The notes beneath the pieces were generated by a model, which worked only from the letters and a program-made list of their open reading frames with translations, searched no databases and was not told the origin of the DNA. From NCBI RefSeq assembly GCF_027214045.1, contig NZ_JAPWHE010000001.1:383501-447500 (forward strand): a DNA stretch of 64,000 nt. Direction: 5' to 3'. The position numbers and the translations under genes were made by a program. The DNA comes from Castellaniella denitrificans. GTDB taxonomy: Bacteria; Pseudomonadota; Gammaproteobacteria; Burkholderiales; Burkholderiaceae_B. How positions within the stretch are numbered: position 1 is the first letter of the stretch; each line of letters opens with the position of its first letter. This document shows positions 44,229 to 51,851 of the stretch, piece by piece.

Positions 44229-45287
44229 ATGTTCCAAGGGAAAATGCCCCCCACGCTGCGCCTTCGGCTTGCTGCACCCCTGAAGGGAGCGCTTTTTACC
44301 TTGGGGCGGCCCGGCGGTAAAAAATTCGCAGGATGGCTCGCGGCCGCGGCCCTGGTCGGCATGACGGCGTCGGCGCCCGCGTTGGCGCAGACCACGCTGA
44401 AAATGGCCTATGCGCTGTCCGAGAACTCGCACTATGGCGCGGGCGCCGCCGCCTTCGTCAAGACCCTGGAGGCGAGCACGCCGGACTTCAAGATCCAGCA
44501 GTTCCCGAACAGCGCGCTGGGCGGCGAGCGCGAAGTCATCGAAGGCCTCCAACTGGGCACGATCGACCTGGCCATCGTGTCCACGGGCGCCACGCTGAAT
44601 TTCGTGCCGCAGACCGGGGTGTTCGACATCCCCTTCCTGTTTCGCGACCTGGCCCACGCGCGCAAGGTCCTGGACGGCAAGATCGGCCAGGACATGCTGG
44701 CCGAATTTCCCAAGCGCGGCCTGGTGGCCCTGGCCTGGGGCGAGCAGGGCTTCCGTCATCTGACCAACAACGTCCGGCCAGTGAAGGAACCCGCCGACAT
44801 CAAGGGCCTGAAGATCCGCACGACGGAAAATCCGATCCACATCGCCGCCTTCAAGGAACTGGGCGTGCTGGCCACCCCCATGGCCTGGCCCGAAGTCGCC
44901 ACGGCCCTGCAGCAGGGCACCATCGACGGCCAGGAAAACCCGCTGTCGGTGATCGTGTCCGTGAAGATGTGGCAGTTGCAGAAATACCTGTCGCTGACGG
45001 CGCACGTCTACGGCCCGGCGCTGATCCTGATGGCGCCTTCCGTGTATGACGGCCTGGACGATGCCGGCAAGGCGAAATTCAAGGAAGCCGCCGTGGCCGG
45101 CGCCAAGGCCATGCGCGCTTATGTCGATCAGGTCGAAAAGGACGGCATCGAAACCCTGAAGGCCAACGGCATGCAGGTCAACACGGTGGACCATGCCGCC
45201 TTCGTCAAGGCGGTCCAGCCGATCTACCCGCAGTATTACAAGCAGTTCGGCCAGGCGCTGGTCGAGTCCATTCGTGATACGCAATAA
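44229..45287 (+). CDS. TRAP transporter solute-binding protein DctP (system 2), repeat-derived N-terminus
   Basis: A 352-residue periplasmic binding protein. The mature part is a standard DctP: TLKMAYALSENSHYGAGAAA, FDIPFLFRDLAHARKVLDG, VALAWGEQGFRHLTNNVRP, LKIRTTENPIHIAAFKELG and DGQENPLSVIVSVKMWQL. The signal peptide is odd: its hydrophobic core is FAGWLAAAALVGMTASA, cleaved after about residue 54 (PALAQ), but the 26 residues before it are encoded by a copy of the dispersed GC-rich repeat (44249-44324). GGGAG stands eight bases before the ATG at 44229, so translation through the repeat is likely. It is followed by dctQ and dctM. Confidence 0.88.
   Translation: MFQGKMPPTLRLRLAAPLKGALFTLGRPGGKKFAGWLAAAALVGMTASAPALAQTTLKMAYALSENSHYGAGAAAFVKTLEASTPDFKIQQFPNSALGGEREVIEGLQLGTIDLAIVSTGATLNFVPQTGVFDIPFLFRDLAHARKVLDGKIGQDMLAEFPKRGLVALAWGEQGFRHLTNNVRPVKEPADIKGLKIRTTENPIHIAAFKELGVLATPMAWPEVATALQQGTIDGQENPLSVIVSVKMWQLQKYLSLTAHVYGPALILMAPSVYDGLDDAGKAKFKEAAVAGAKAMRAYVDQVEKDGIETLKANGMQVNTVDHAAFVKAVQPIYPQYYKQFGQALVESIRDTQ
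44249..44324. repeat. GC-rich dispersed repeat, copy 2, inside a coding region
   Basis: Matches the 32293-32370 element along its length, including the CCCCACGCTGCGC head and CTTGGGGCGGCCCGGCGG core. The stem arms here are TTTTTACC (44293-44300) and GGTAAAAA (44317-44324), against CTTTTGCC/GGCAAAAG in copy 1, so a G-C pair is replaced by A-T on both sides. It encodes part of a TRAP signal peptide. Confidence 0.75.
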
Positions 45288-45300
45288 GTCGGTGAGCGCG

Positions 45301-45360
45301 CCGGGCCGCCCCAAGCGCGAATTCCCCCTCGGGGGACCGGCGCGCCGCGCCAAGGGGGCG
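45301..45360. repeat. GC-rich dispersed repeat, variant copy 3, inverted
   Basis: Lies between dctP and dctQ of TRAP system 2. Read on the minus strand it has the CCCCCGAGGGGG hairpin and the CTTGGGGCGGCCCGG core of the other copies, but no T-rich/A-rich arms and a different left part. It ends three bases before the dctQ start and may carry that gene's ribosome binding region. Confidence 0.6.
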
Positions 45361-45362
45361 TC

Positions 45363-45851
45363 ATGAGCGCGCTCGGCCTGATCGACCGGGGCCTGTTCCG
45401 GCTGGTGTCCTGGGTCGCCCAGGGCCTGCTGTGGTCCGCCGTGGCGGCGGGCTTCTACCAAGTCCTGGCGCGCTTCGTCCTGGAATCGCCCTCGGCCTGG
45501 TCCGAGGCCTGGACGCGGGCCGCGATCATCTGGGCGGTGATGCTGGGGGTGGCCCTGGCCTTCCGCCAGGGCGCCATGCTGGGCGTGGACCTGCTGCACA
45601 ATCTGCTCGCCCCCCATCGGGCGCGCGTGCTCGAGCATCTCGTCTTGCTGATCGTCGTGGGCTTCCTGGGGTTCCTGGTCTGGATCGGGGCCGACATGAC
45701 CTGGCGCGTGCGGTTCCAGACCACGCCCAGCCTGGGTGTCTCCATTTCGTGGATCTACCTGTCCATCCCCGTGGGGGCCACGCTGGCCTTGTTCGCCGCG
45801 CTGGCCTATTGGGCCGAAGGCCCGCGGCGCGTCCACGTCGAAACCATCTAG
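45363..45851 (+). CDS. TRAP transporter small permease DctQ (system 2)
   Basis: A 162-residue membrane protein with four hydrophobic segments, the small TRAP subunit. The family core is FVLESPSAWSEAWTRAAIIW, followed by ALAFRQGAMLGVDLLHNLL and a last helix near the C-terminus. It lies 75 bases after dctP, the gap being filled by a repeat copy, and 10 bases before dctM. The ATG at 45363 is preceded by AAGGGGG. Confidence 0.88.
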   Translation: MSALGLIDRGLFRLVSWVAQGLLWSAVAAGFYQVLARFVLESPSAWSEAWTRAAIIWAVMLGVALAFRQGAMLGVDLLHNLLAPHRARVLEHLVLLIVVGFLGFLVWIGADMTWRVRFQTTPSLGVSISWIYLSIPVGATLALFAALAYWAEGPRRVHVETI

Positions 45852-45861
45852 GGTCCGCATC

Positions 45862-47139
45862 ATGTCGCAGTTGATGGTTGTTTCCATGCTGCTGTTCTTC
45901 GGCCTGACCGTGCCGGTGGCCGTGTCGATCGGCCTGGCCACCATGGCCGGGGTCGGCTTCGATGGCCACATGACCTGGCTGGTGATCGCGCAGCAGCTCT
46001 ACGCGGCCCTGGACAAATACCCGCTGGTCGCCGTGCCTTTCTTCATCCTGGCCGGCAACCTGATGGAGGAAGGCGGCATTTCCGAGCGCATGGTCGAGTT
46101 CGCCAAGAGCGTGGTGGGCGGCGTGCAGGGGGGGCTCGCCTGCAGTTGCGTGCTGACCTGCATGATCTTCGCGGCGGTGGCCGGCTCCAGCGTCGCCACG
46201 ACCTTCGCGGTGGGGGCCATCCTGATCCCCGCCATGGTCAAGCACGGCTATCCGGCGCCCTTCGCGGCTTCCTTGCAGGCTTCGGCGGCCGAACTGGGCG
46301 TCATCATTCCGCCTTCCATCCCGATGATCCTGTACGCCGTGTCCACCGACACCTCGGTGGGCGAGGTCTTCATCGCCGGCATCGGGCCGGGCCTGCTGAT
46401 CGTCATCGCGCTGATGGCCTACGTGTGGCTGTACGCGCGCCGCAACGGCCTGGGCAAGCACGACGGCGACGGCCGCCTGCCGGTCTGGACCGCCTTCAGG
46501 AAAGCCTGGTGGGCGCTGCTGATGCCGGTCATCATCCTGGGCGGCATCTACGGCGGCATCTTCACGCCGACCGAGGCCTCGGCCGTGGCGGTGGTATACG
46601 CCCTGTTCGTGGGCATCTTCATCTATCGCCGGCTGACGGTCGCCACGCTGGGCCGGACGTTCCACCGTTCGGTGGTGTCCACGGCGATCATCATGTTCAT
46701 CATCGCCAACGCGGGCGTGTTCGGCTTCCTGCTGAACCGCGCCGGCGTGCCGATGATGCTGGGCGAATGGCTCAGCCACCTGTTCGGCAGCGAGATCACG
46801 TTCCTGATGGGGGTGAACGTCGCCCTGTTCTTCATCGGCATGTTCATCGAGACGTCCGCGTCCATCGTGGTCCTGGCGCCCCTGCTGCTGCCCGTGGCGA
46901 CGCAGTTCGGCGTCGATCCGGCGCACTTCGGGGTGATCATGGTGGTGAACCTGGCCCTGGGCATGGTGACGCCGCCCTTCGGCGTGAACCTGTTCGCCGC
47001 CTGCACGGTCGCCAAGGTGCCCATCGAGCGCCTGATCCGGCCGCTGCTGCCCTTCGTCGGCGTGGTGGTGGTCTGCCTGCTGGTGATCACCTACTGGCCG
47101 GATCTGTCGCTGTATTTCCGCGATCTGGTGTACCGCTGA
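45862..47139 (+). CDS. TRAP transporter large permease DctM (system 2)
   Basis: A 425-residue multi-span translocator of the sodium-driven TRAP family. Signatures are PLVAVPFFILAGNLMEEGG, FAAVAGSSVATTFAVGAI, GVIIPPSIPMILYAV, GIYGGIFTPTEASAVAVVY and GMVTPPFGVNLFAACTV. The conserved IPPS and TPxFGVNL motifs, which relate to the two-fold transport core, are intact. It ends this operon and is convergent with TRAP system 3, with a strong hairpin in between. Confidence 0.93.
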   Translation: MSQLMVVSMLLFFGLTVPVAVSIGLATMAGVGFDGHMTWLVIAQQLYAALDKYPLVAVPFFILAGNLMEEGGISERMVEFAKSVVGGVQGGLACSCVLTCMIFAAVAGSSVATTFAVGAILIPAMVKHGYPAPFAASLQASAAELGVIIPPSIPMILYAVSTDTSVGEVFIAGIGPGLLIVIALMAYVWLYARRNGLGKHDGDGRLPVWTAFRKAWWALLMPVIILGGIYGGIFTPTEASAVAVVYALFVGIFIYRRLTVATLGRTFHRSVVSTAIIMFIIANAGVFGFLLNRAGVPMMLGEWLSHLFGSEITFLMGVNVALFFIGMFIETSASIVVLAPLLLPVATQFGVDPAHFGVIMVVNLALGMVTPPFGVNLFAACTVAKVPIERLIRPLLPFVGVVVVCLLVITYWPDLSLYFRDLVYR

Positions 47140-47161
47140 GGCGCCGATAGCCTGCGTCCGG

Positions 47162-47196
47162 GCGGAAAAATCCCCGGCCAAGGCCGGGGATTCCGC
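47162..47196. terminator. bidirectional terminator between TRAP systems 2 and 3
   Basis: Arms 47169-47179 (AATCCCCGGCC) and 47182-47192 pair perfectly around AA, and the stem extends with GCGGAA/TTCCGC beyond a three-A bulge. A-rich and T-containing flanks suit termination in both directions between two convergent transporter operons. Confidence 0.8.
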
Positions 47197-47229
47197 TGTG
47201 TGCCAGAGGCTGCGCGGCGTGAGGGCCGA

Positions 47230-48243
47230 TCAGCTTTTCTTGCGGATGTCCTTCAGTTGGGTCTGGACCGCGTTCCACAGGTCCGGGCCCACCGACTTCT
47301 CGATCTGCGCGTTGACCGGCGCGATGGTCTCGCGCATCTTCTGCACGGCCTCGGGGCTGACGGTGTTGACCTGCATGCCGTCGGCTTTCAACTGCGCCAG
47401 GGCCTTGTCGGCTTCCGCGCGAGTGTCCTTGCGCTCGAAGTCGCGGCTGACGGCCGCGGCCTTGAGCAGCACGTCGCGCTCGTCGGCGCTCAGGCCATCC
47501 CACCACTTCTTGCTGGCGGTGACGATCCAGGGGCTGTAGACGTGGTTGGTGATGCTCAGGTATTTCTGGACTTCGTAGAACTTGCTCGACAGGATGGTGT
47601 TATAGGGATTCTCCTGGCCGTCCACCGTTTTCGTTTCCAGCGCGGTGAACAGTTCCGAAAACGGCAGCGGCACGGCGTTGGCGCCCAGACGCTGGAAGGT
47701 TTCCAGGAACACGTTGTTCTGCATGACCCGCAGTTTCAGGCCGCTGAGGTCTTCGGGGCCCTTGACCGGTTTCTGGCTGTTGGTCAGATTGCGGAAGCCG
47801 TTCTCCCAGTAGACCAGGCCCACCAGGCCCTTGTCCTCCAGCTTGTGCATGATGGCCTGGCCGGTCTTGCCGTCCAGCACCTGGTCGGCCTCTTCGCCGG
47901 AATTGAACAGGAAGGGCGTGTCCCACAGCGCCATTTCGGGCGTAATGCCGACCAGCGTGGCGGTGGAACCGACCATCATTTCCTGGGCGCCGCCGATCAG
48001 CGCCTGCTGCATCTGGACGTCGGACCCCAGGGCGGCGGCGCCGACGGCGCGGATCTTCATCTTGCCACCCGAAAGTTTCGCGACTTCGTCGGCGAAGACC
48101 TGGACGGCCCGGCCCTGGTTGGAGTCCTGGTTCAGGCCGTAGCCGAACCGGATCAGGCGGGTCTGGATGTCGGCGGCCTGGGCCGGGAGGGCCATCGCGC
48201 CTGCCGCCAGGGTGGCGGCCAGGAATAGGGCTTTCAGTTTCAT
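47230..48243 (-). CDS. TRAP transporter solute-binding protein DctP (system 3, probable gluconate-type)
   Basis: A 337-residue periplasmic binding protein with a signal peptide cleaved after ALPAQA (about residue 23). Core family blocks are TRLIRFGYGLNQDSNQGRAV, ALWDTPFLFNSGEEADQVLDG, LVYWENGFRNLTNSQKPV, LKLRVMQNNVFLETFQRLGAN and DGQENPYNTILSSKFYEV. It is the last gene of an operon headed by gluconokinase, so gluconate or a related sugar acid is the predicted ligand; that is inference from context, not from the binding site. Confidence 0.92.
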   Translation of the reverse strand: MKLKALFLAATLAAGAMALPAQAADIQTRLIRFGYGLNQDSNQGRAVQVFADEVAKLSGGKMKIRAVGAAALGSDVQMQQALIGGAQEMMVGSTATLVGITPEMALWDTPFLFNSGEEADQVLDGKTGQAIMHKLEDKGLVGLVYWENGFRNLTNSQKPVKGPEDLSGLKLRVMQNNVFLETFQRLGANAVPLPFSELFTALETKTVDGQENPYNTILSSKFYEVQKYLSITNHVYSPWIVTASKKWWDGLSADERDVLLKAAAVSRDFERKDTRAEADKALAQLKADGMQVNTVSPEAVQKMRETIAPVNAQIEKSVGPDLWNAVQTQLKDIRKKS

Positions 48244-48295
48244 GGGGATTCTCCTTGGTGGAAGTGTCCGCCGGGTGGGGCGGCGTTATGTTGCC

Positions 48296-49576
48296 TCAGC
48301 CCAGCCAGTGGACCGGGGCGATGACGATTTGGGGAAAAGCCACCAGCAGGACCAGCAGCAGCGCGTAGACCAGCAGGAAGGGCGCGACGCCCTTGACGAC
48401 GGATTCCATTTTCACGCCGCCCACGCCGGCGGCGACGTTGAGCACCGTGCCCACGGGCGGTGTGATCAGGCCCAGGCAGCCGGTGAACACGAACATGAAG
48501 CCAAAGTAGATCGGATCGATGTGCGCCTTCAGCGCCAGGGGCAGGCAGACGGGGGCGAAGATCAGGATGATGGGTGTCAGGTCCATGGACGTGCCCACCA
48601 GCAGCAGGAAGACCACCATGCAGGCCATGAACAGCTTGGGGTGCGCCAGGATGGGCTGGAACAGTTCGGCCAGCTGGTTGGGCAGATCGGCCAGGGTGAT
48701 CATGTAGGCGGCCACAGTCGCGGCGCCGCACAGGAACATCACCACCGCCGTGGTGATGCTGGAGGCCACCAGCACGTCGTAGGCGGCTTTCCAGGAAAGC
48801 GCCCGATAGATGAAGCGCGACACCACGAAGGCGTACACGGCGGCGACAACGGCGGCCTCGGTGGGGGTGAAGACGCCGAAGCGGATGCCGCCCAGAATGA
48901 TGACCGGCATGAAGATGGCCCAGACGCTGTCGGTCACGGCGCGGCGGCGTTCGGCCGATGTGGCGCGCGGGGCCGTAGGCAACTGGCGGCGGCGCGCGAC
49001 CGCGCGCCAGGCGATCAGCAGCGCGCCGCCCATCAGGACGCCGGGAGCCACGCCGCTGATGAACAGCTTGCTGATCGAGGTGTTGGTGGTCACGCCGTAG
49101 ATGATGAAGGGCAGCGACGGCGGGATGATGGGGCCGATGATGCCGCCCGAGGCCAGCAGGCCCGTGCTGTAGTTCATGGGATAGCCCTGCTGGCGCATCA
49201 TGGGCAGCAGGATGGTGGCCAGCGCGGCGGTGTCGGCGATGGCCGAACCGCTCATCGAGGCGAGCAGCACCGAGGCGAACACGGCGACGTAGCCCAGGCC
49301 GCCCGGAATGTGGCCGACGAAAGCACGCGCCATGTCGATGATCCGCTGGCTCAGGCCGCCCACGTTCATCAGTTCGCCCGCCAGGATGAAGAAGGGCACG
49401 GCCAGCAGGGGGAAGCTGTCGAAGCCGGCCTGCAGGTTCTGCGCCAGCAACTGGGTGTTGAAGAAATCCAGGTGCCACATCAGGGCCACGCCCGAGACCA
49501 GCAGGGAGATGGCGATGGGGATGCCGATCGCCATGGAGGCGAACAGGACGGCGAGGAAGATCAGGGTGGTGTCCAT
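48296..49576 (-). CDS. TRAP transporter large permease DctM (system 3)
   Basis: A 426-residue membrane translocator, typical DctM. Recognised by FPLLAVPFFILAGELMNVGG, VLLASMSGSAIADTAALATI, GPIIPPSLPFIIYGV, GIRFGVFTPTEAAVVAAVY and GLITPPVGTVLNVAAGV. It lies eight bases after dctQ and 52 before dctP in the gluconokinase operon. All motifs expected of a functional permease are present. Confidence 0.93.
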   Translation of the reverse strand: MDTTLIFLAVLFASMAIGIPIAISLLVSGVALMWHLDFFNTQLLAQNLQAGFDSFPLLAVPFFILAGELMNVGGLSQRIIDMARAFVGHIPGGLGYVAVFASVLLASMSGSAIADTAALATILLPMMRQQGYPMNYSTGLLASGGIIGPIIPPSLPFIIYGVTTNTSISKLFISGVAPGVLMGGALLIAWRAVARRRQLPTAPRATSAERRRAVTDSVWAIFMPVIILGGIRFGVFTPTEAAVVAAVYAFVVSRFIYRALSWKAAYDVLVASSITTAVVMFLCGAATVAAYMITLADLPNQLAELFQPILAHPKLFMACMVVFLLLVGTSMDLTPIILIFAPVCLPLALKAHIDPIYFGFMFVFTGCLGLITPPVGTVLNVAAGVGGVKMESVVKGVAPFLLVYALLLVLLVAFPQIVIAPVHWLG

Positions 49577-49584
49577 GGGCGGTC

Positions 49585-50079
49585 CTAGGTTCGATCGCGG
49601 CGGCGGTCCAGGATGGCCTGCTTGAACAGCAGGATTTCCATGGAGGCGGCCATGAACAGGGTGGCGGCCGCGGCGATCGCCAGGGGATAGCCGATGACGG
49701 GGCTGTAGCTGTGCAGGCCGGCGATCACCTGGTCCCAGGCGCCTTTGACGACCATGCCCAGGACGATCGCGCTGATCAGGGCGGCCAGCGCGCCCATCGC
49801 GGTGCGCGTGCGCGGCCCGACACGGTCCACCAGCAGGTCGAAGCTCAGGTGCCGCTTTTCATGGGCGGTGACGACCGTGCCCATGCAGACCAGCCAGATG
49901 AACAGCAGGCGGGACAGTTCCTCGTAGATCACCAGGCCCGTGCCGAAGGCGTAGCGCAGCACGACGTTGCTGAATACGGCGATCACCATGAGGGCGAGGG
50001 TGGTCGCCATGAAGGCCTCGGCGGCCTTGCGGATCAGTGGCTTGCGTGGCGCGTCGGCGGGGGTTTCAGGGATGTGCAT
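49585..50079 (-). CDS. TRAP transporter small permease DctQ (system 3)
   Basis: A 164-residue four-helix membrane protein. The DctQ pattern is VIAVFSNVVLRYAFGTG, YEELSRLLFIWLVCMGTVV and HEKRHLSFDLLVDRVGPRTR. The start lies 14 bases inside the end of gluconokinase in another frame, so the transporter is translationally coupled to the kinase. This overlap is the strongest evidence that the two act on the same compound. Confidence 0.9.
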   Translation of the reverse strand: MHIPETPADAPRKPLIRKAAEAFMATTLALMVIAVFSNVVLRYAFGTGLVIYEELSRLLFIWLVCMGTVVTAHEKRHLSFDLLVDRVGPRTRTAMGALAALISAIVLGMVVKGAWDQVIAGLHSYSPVIGYPLAIAAAATLFMAASMEILLFKQAILDRRRDRT

Positions 50080-50635
50080 GTGGCGTCCTTTGCAGCCATT
50101 CGGTGGCGTGTGCGAGGAGTTCTTCCAGTGAGCGCTCGCTGTCCAGGTGCAGCAGGCCGGCCTCGTCGTGGGGCGGTTCCAGTGTGGCGAACTGGCTGTC
50201 GATCAGGGTGGCGGGGAAAAAATGGCGGTCGCCCCGGCCGGCGACGCGCCGGTGGGCCGCGTCGCGGCCGACCTCCAGCCAGATGAAGACCAGGCCGGGC
50301 ACGTGCGCGCGCAGCTGCTGGCGATAGGCCCGCTTCAGGGCCGAGCAACTGAGGACGACGCCGCCGGCGGCGAGGCGGGCCAGCTCCAGGCCCAGCGCTT
50401 CCAGCCAGGACGCCCGGTCCTCATCCGTCAGCGGGACGCCGGCCCGCATCTTCGCGTGGTTTTCATCACTATGGAAGGCGTCGCCTTCGACAAAGGCCCA
50501 ATCCTGGCGTTGCGCCAGCAGTTCGCCGACCGTGGATTTGCCGCTGCCGGACACGCCCATCACGACCACCGCGCGGGGCGGACAGGCCGGCGCGGGGGCC
50601 TGCGGCAAGGAAGAAGATAGCGCTATCTTTTGCAT
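50066..50635 (-). CDS. gntK: gluconokinase
   Basis: Phosphorylates gluconate to 6-phosphogluconate. The 189-residue P-loop kinase has the Walker A motif GVSGSGKST (residues 27-35), the FVEGDAFHSDENHAKMRAG substrate segment, LTDEDRASWLEAL, and SCSALKRAYRQQLR, all hallmarks of bacterial gluconokinase. The ATG at 50635 is followed at once by codons that also form an AAGATAGCGCTATCTT operator-like palindrome (50614-50629), so coding and regulatory roles overlap. It heads an operon with TRAP system 3 and is divergent from a LacI-type regulator. Confidence 0.95.
   Translation of the reverse strand: MQKIALSSSLPQAPAPACPPRAVVVMGVSGSGKSTVGELLAQRQDWAFVEGDAFHSDENHAKMRAGVPLTDEDRASWLEALGLELARLAAGGVVLSCSALKRAYRQQLRAHVPGLVFIWLEVGRDAAHRRVAGRGDRHFFPATLIDSQFATLEPPHDEAGLLHLDSERSLEELLAHATEWLQRTPHAHP
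50614..50629. promoter_or_regulatory. GntR operator 1, inside the gntK start
   Basis: A perfect 16-bp palindrome, AAGATAGCGCTATCTT, with the central CG typical of LacI-family operators. It covers codons 3-8 of gntK and ends six bases before the -35 box assigned to gntR. The 14-bp core is repeated exactly at 50726-50739. Confidence 0.8.
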
Positions 50636-50662
50636 TGAAAAAAAACGGTCCTTACGTACAAT
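50635..50662 (+). promoter_or_regulatory. sigma-70 promoter for gntR
   Basis: A -35 TTGAAA (50635-50640) and -10 TACAAT (50657-50662) with 16 bases between lie downstream of operator 1 and about 65 bases upstream of operator 2. A regulator bound at both sites would bracket this promoter. No equally clear promoter was found for gntK on the opposite strand. Confidence 0.5.
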
Positions 50663-50725
50663 GGTGCCCGAAGCATCGGGCCGGACCTGTGCCGGCTGAT
50701 CTTTCCGAGAGCGGATGAGACGCAA

Positions 50726-50739
50726 AGATAGCGCTATCT
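50726..50739. promoter_or_regulatory. GntR operator 2, upstream of gntR
   Basis: An exact second copy of the 14-bp palindrome AGATAGCGCTATCT, centred 111 bp from operator 1 and ending 29 bases before the gntR start codon. The spacing would allow a DNA loop between a tetramer or two dimers of the LacI-type regulator. Confidence 0.8.
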
Positions 50740-50768
50740 CATTCGGGCCGACATTAGGGAATTCCTGT

Positions 50769-51827
50769 ATGCATGACGCTTCCTCCGACGACGGGACCGG
50801 CGCCCCGCCAGCCCGTGGCCGCCGCCGGGCCACGGGTCGGGCGACGCTGGCCGACGTGGCCGCCCTGGCCGGCGTCAGCCCCATCACGGCGTCGCGGGTG
50901 GTGGCCGGGAAGACGACCGTGCGGCCGGAACTGGCCGAGCGGGTGCGGGCGGCGGTGGAGCGGCTCGGCTACCGCCCCGATCCGTCGGCGCGCGCGCTGG
51001 CGTCCGCCAAGAGCAGCCATGTCGTGGTGCTGATCCCGCTGCTGTCGAACACGCTGTTCACCGAATTGCTGGAGGCCATCCAGGACGTGATGTGGGACGC
51101 CGGCTATCCGATCTTTGTCGGAATCACCCAGTATCGGCCGGAACGCGAGGCCGCCTTGCTGGACAGTTATCTGTCGCACCGGCCGGCGGGCCTGATCCTG
51201 ACCGGTTTTGATCGCAGCGAGACCCAGCGCCGCCTGATCGGGGCCAGCCGCACGCCGTGCGTGCACGTGATGGAGCTGAGCGATGACCCGGCGATCCACT
51301 GTGTCGGATTTTCCCAGACCGAGGCCGCGCGCGCCGTGGCGCGCCATCTGCTGGACCGGGGGCGGCGGCGCATCGCCTTCGTCGGCGCCCAGCTGGACCC
51401 GCGTGCCCTGGAACGCGCCGAGGGTTTTCGCAGCGTGCTGCGGGCCGCGGGCTGTCACGATCCCCGGCTGGAGATCCTGGATCCCCGGCCCTCGTCGGCC
51501 GCCCTGGGGGCGGAGGCGTTCCGCCGCCTGGTGGCAGCGCACCCCGACCTGGACGCGGTGTTCTTCTGCAACGACGACCTGGCCCACGGGGGCCTGCTGG
51601 AGGCCCTGCGGCTGGGCGTGTCCGTGCCCGACCGCGTCAGCGTGGTGGGTTTCAACGATCTGCCGGGCAATGAGCAGATGCTGCCCGCGCTGAGCAGCCT
51701 GCGCACGCCGCGCCGCGAGGTTGGCGATGCCGCCGCCCGGATGCTGCTGCGGCTGATGCGCGGCGAGCCGGTGGACGTGCCCGCCGTCGACCTGGGGTTC
51801 GAACTGAAGGTCCGCGCCAGCAGTTGA
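50769..51827 (+). CDS. gntR: LacI family regulator, probable gluconate repressor
   Basis: A 352-residue LacI-type repressor. The N-terminal helix-turn-helix and hinge read ATLADVAALAGVSPITASRV and YRPDPSARALAS; the periplasmic-binding-like effector domain includes VLIPLLSNTLFTELLEAI, ILTGFDRS and DAVFFCNDDLAHGGLLEAL. About 25 hydrophilic residues precede the DNA-binding domain. Start 50769 has AGGGAA nine bases before it. It faces gntK across a gap with two identical operators, so control by gluconate or 6-phosphogluconate is inferred, as for GntR of other bacteria. Convergent with topB. Confidence 0.9.
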   Translation: MHDASSDDGTGAPPARGRRRATGRATLADVAALAGVSPITASRVVAGKTTVRPELAERVRAAVERLGYRPDPSARALASAKSSHVVVLIPLLSNTLFTELLEAIQDVMWDAGYPIFVGITQYRPEREAALLDSYLSHRPAGLILTGFDRSETQRRLIGASRTPCVHVMELSDDPAIHCVGFSQTEAARAVARHLLDRGRRRIAFVGAQLDPRALERAEGFRSVLRAAGCHDPRLEILDPRPSSAALGAEAFRRLVAAHPDLDAVFFCNDDLAHGGLLEALRLGVSVPDRVSVVGFNDLPGNEQMLPALSSLRTPRREVGDAAARMLLRLMRGEPVDVPAVDLGFELKVRASS

Positions 51828-51851
51828 GCCACCGGCGCGAGATGACCGGGA

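Noticed and set aside
36166-50079. Recent duplication of the three TRAP systems
   Set aside because: The three binding proteins differ widely in sequence and the gene orders differ (QMP, PQM, QMP after gntK), so they are not recent copies of each other.
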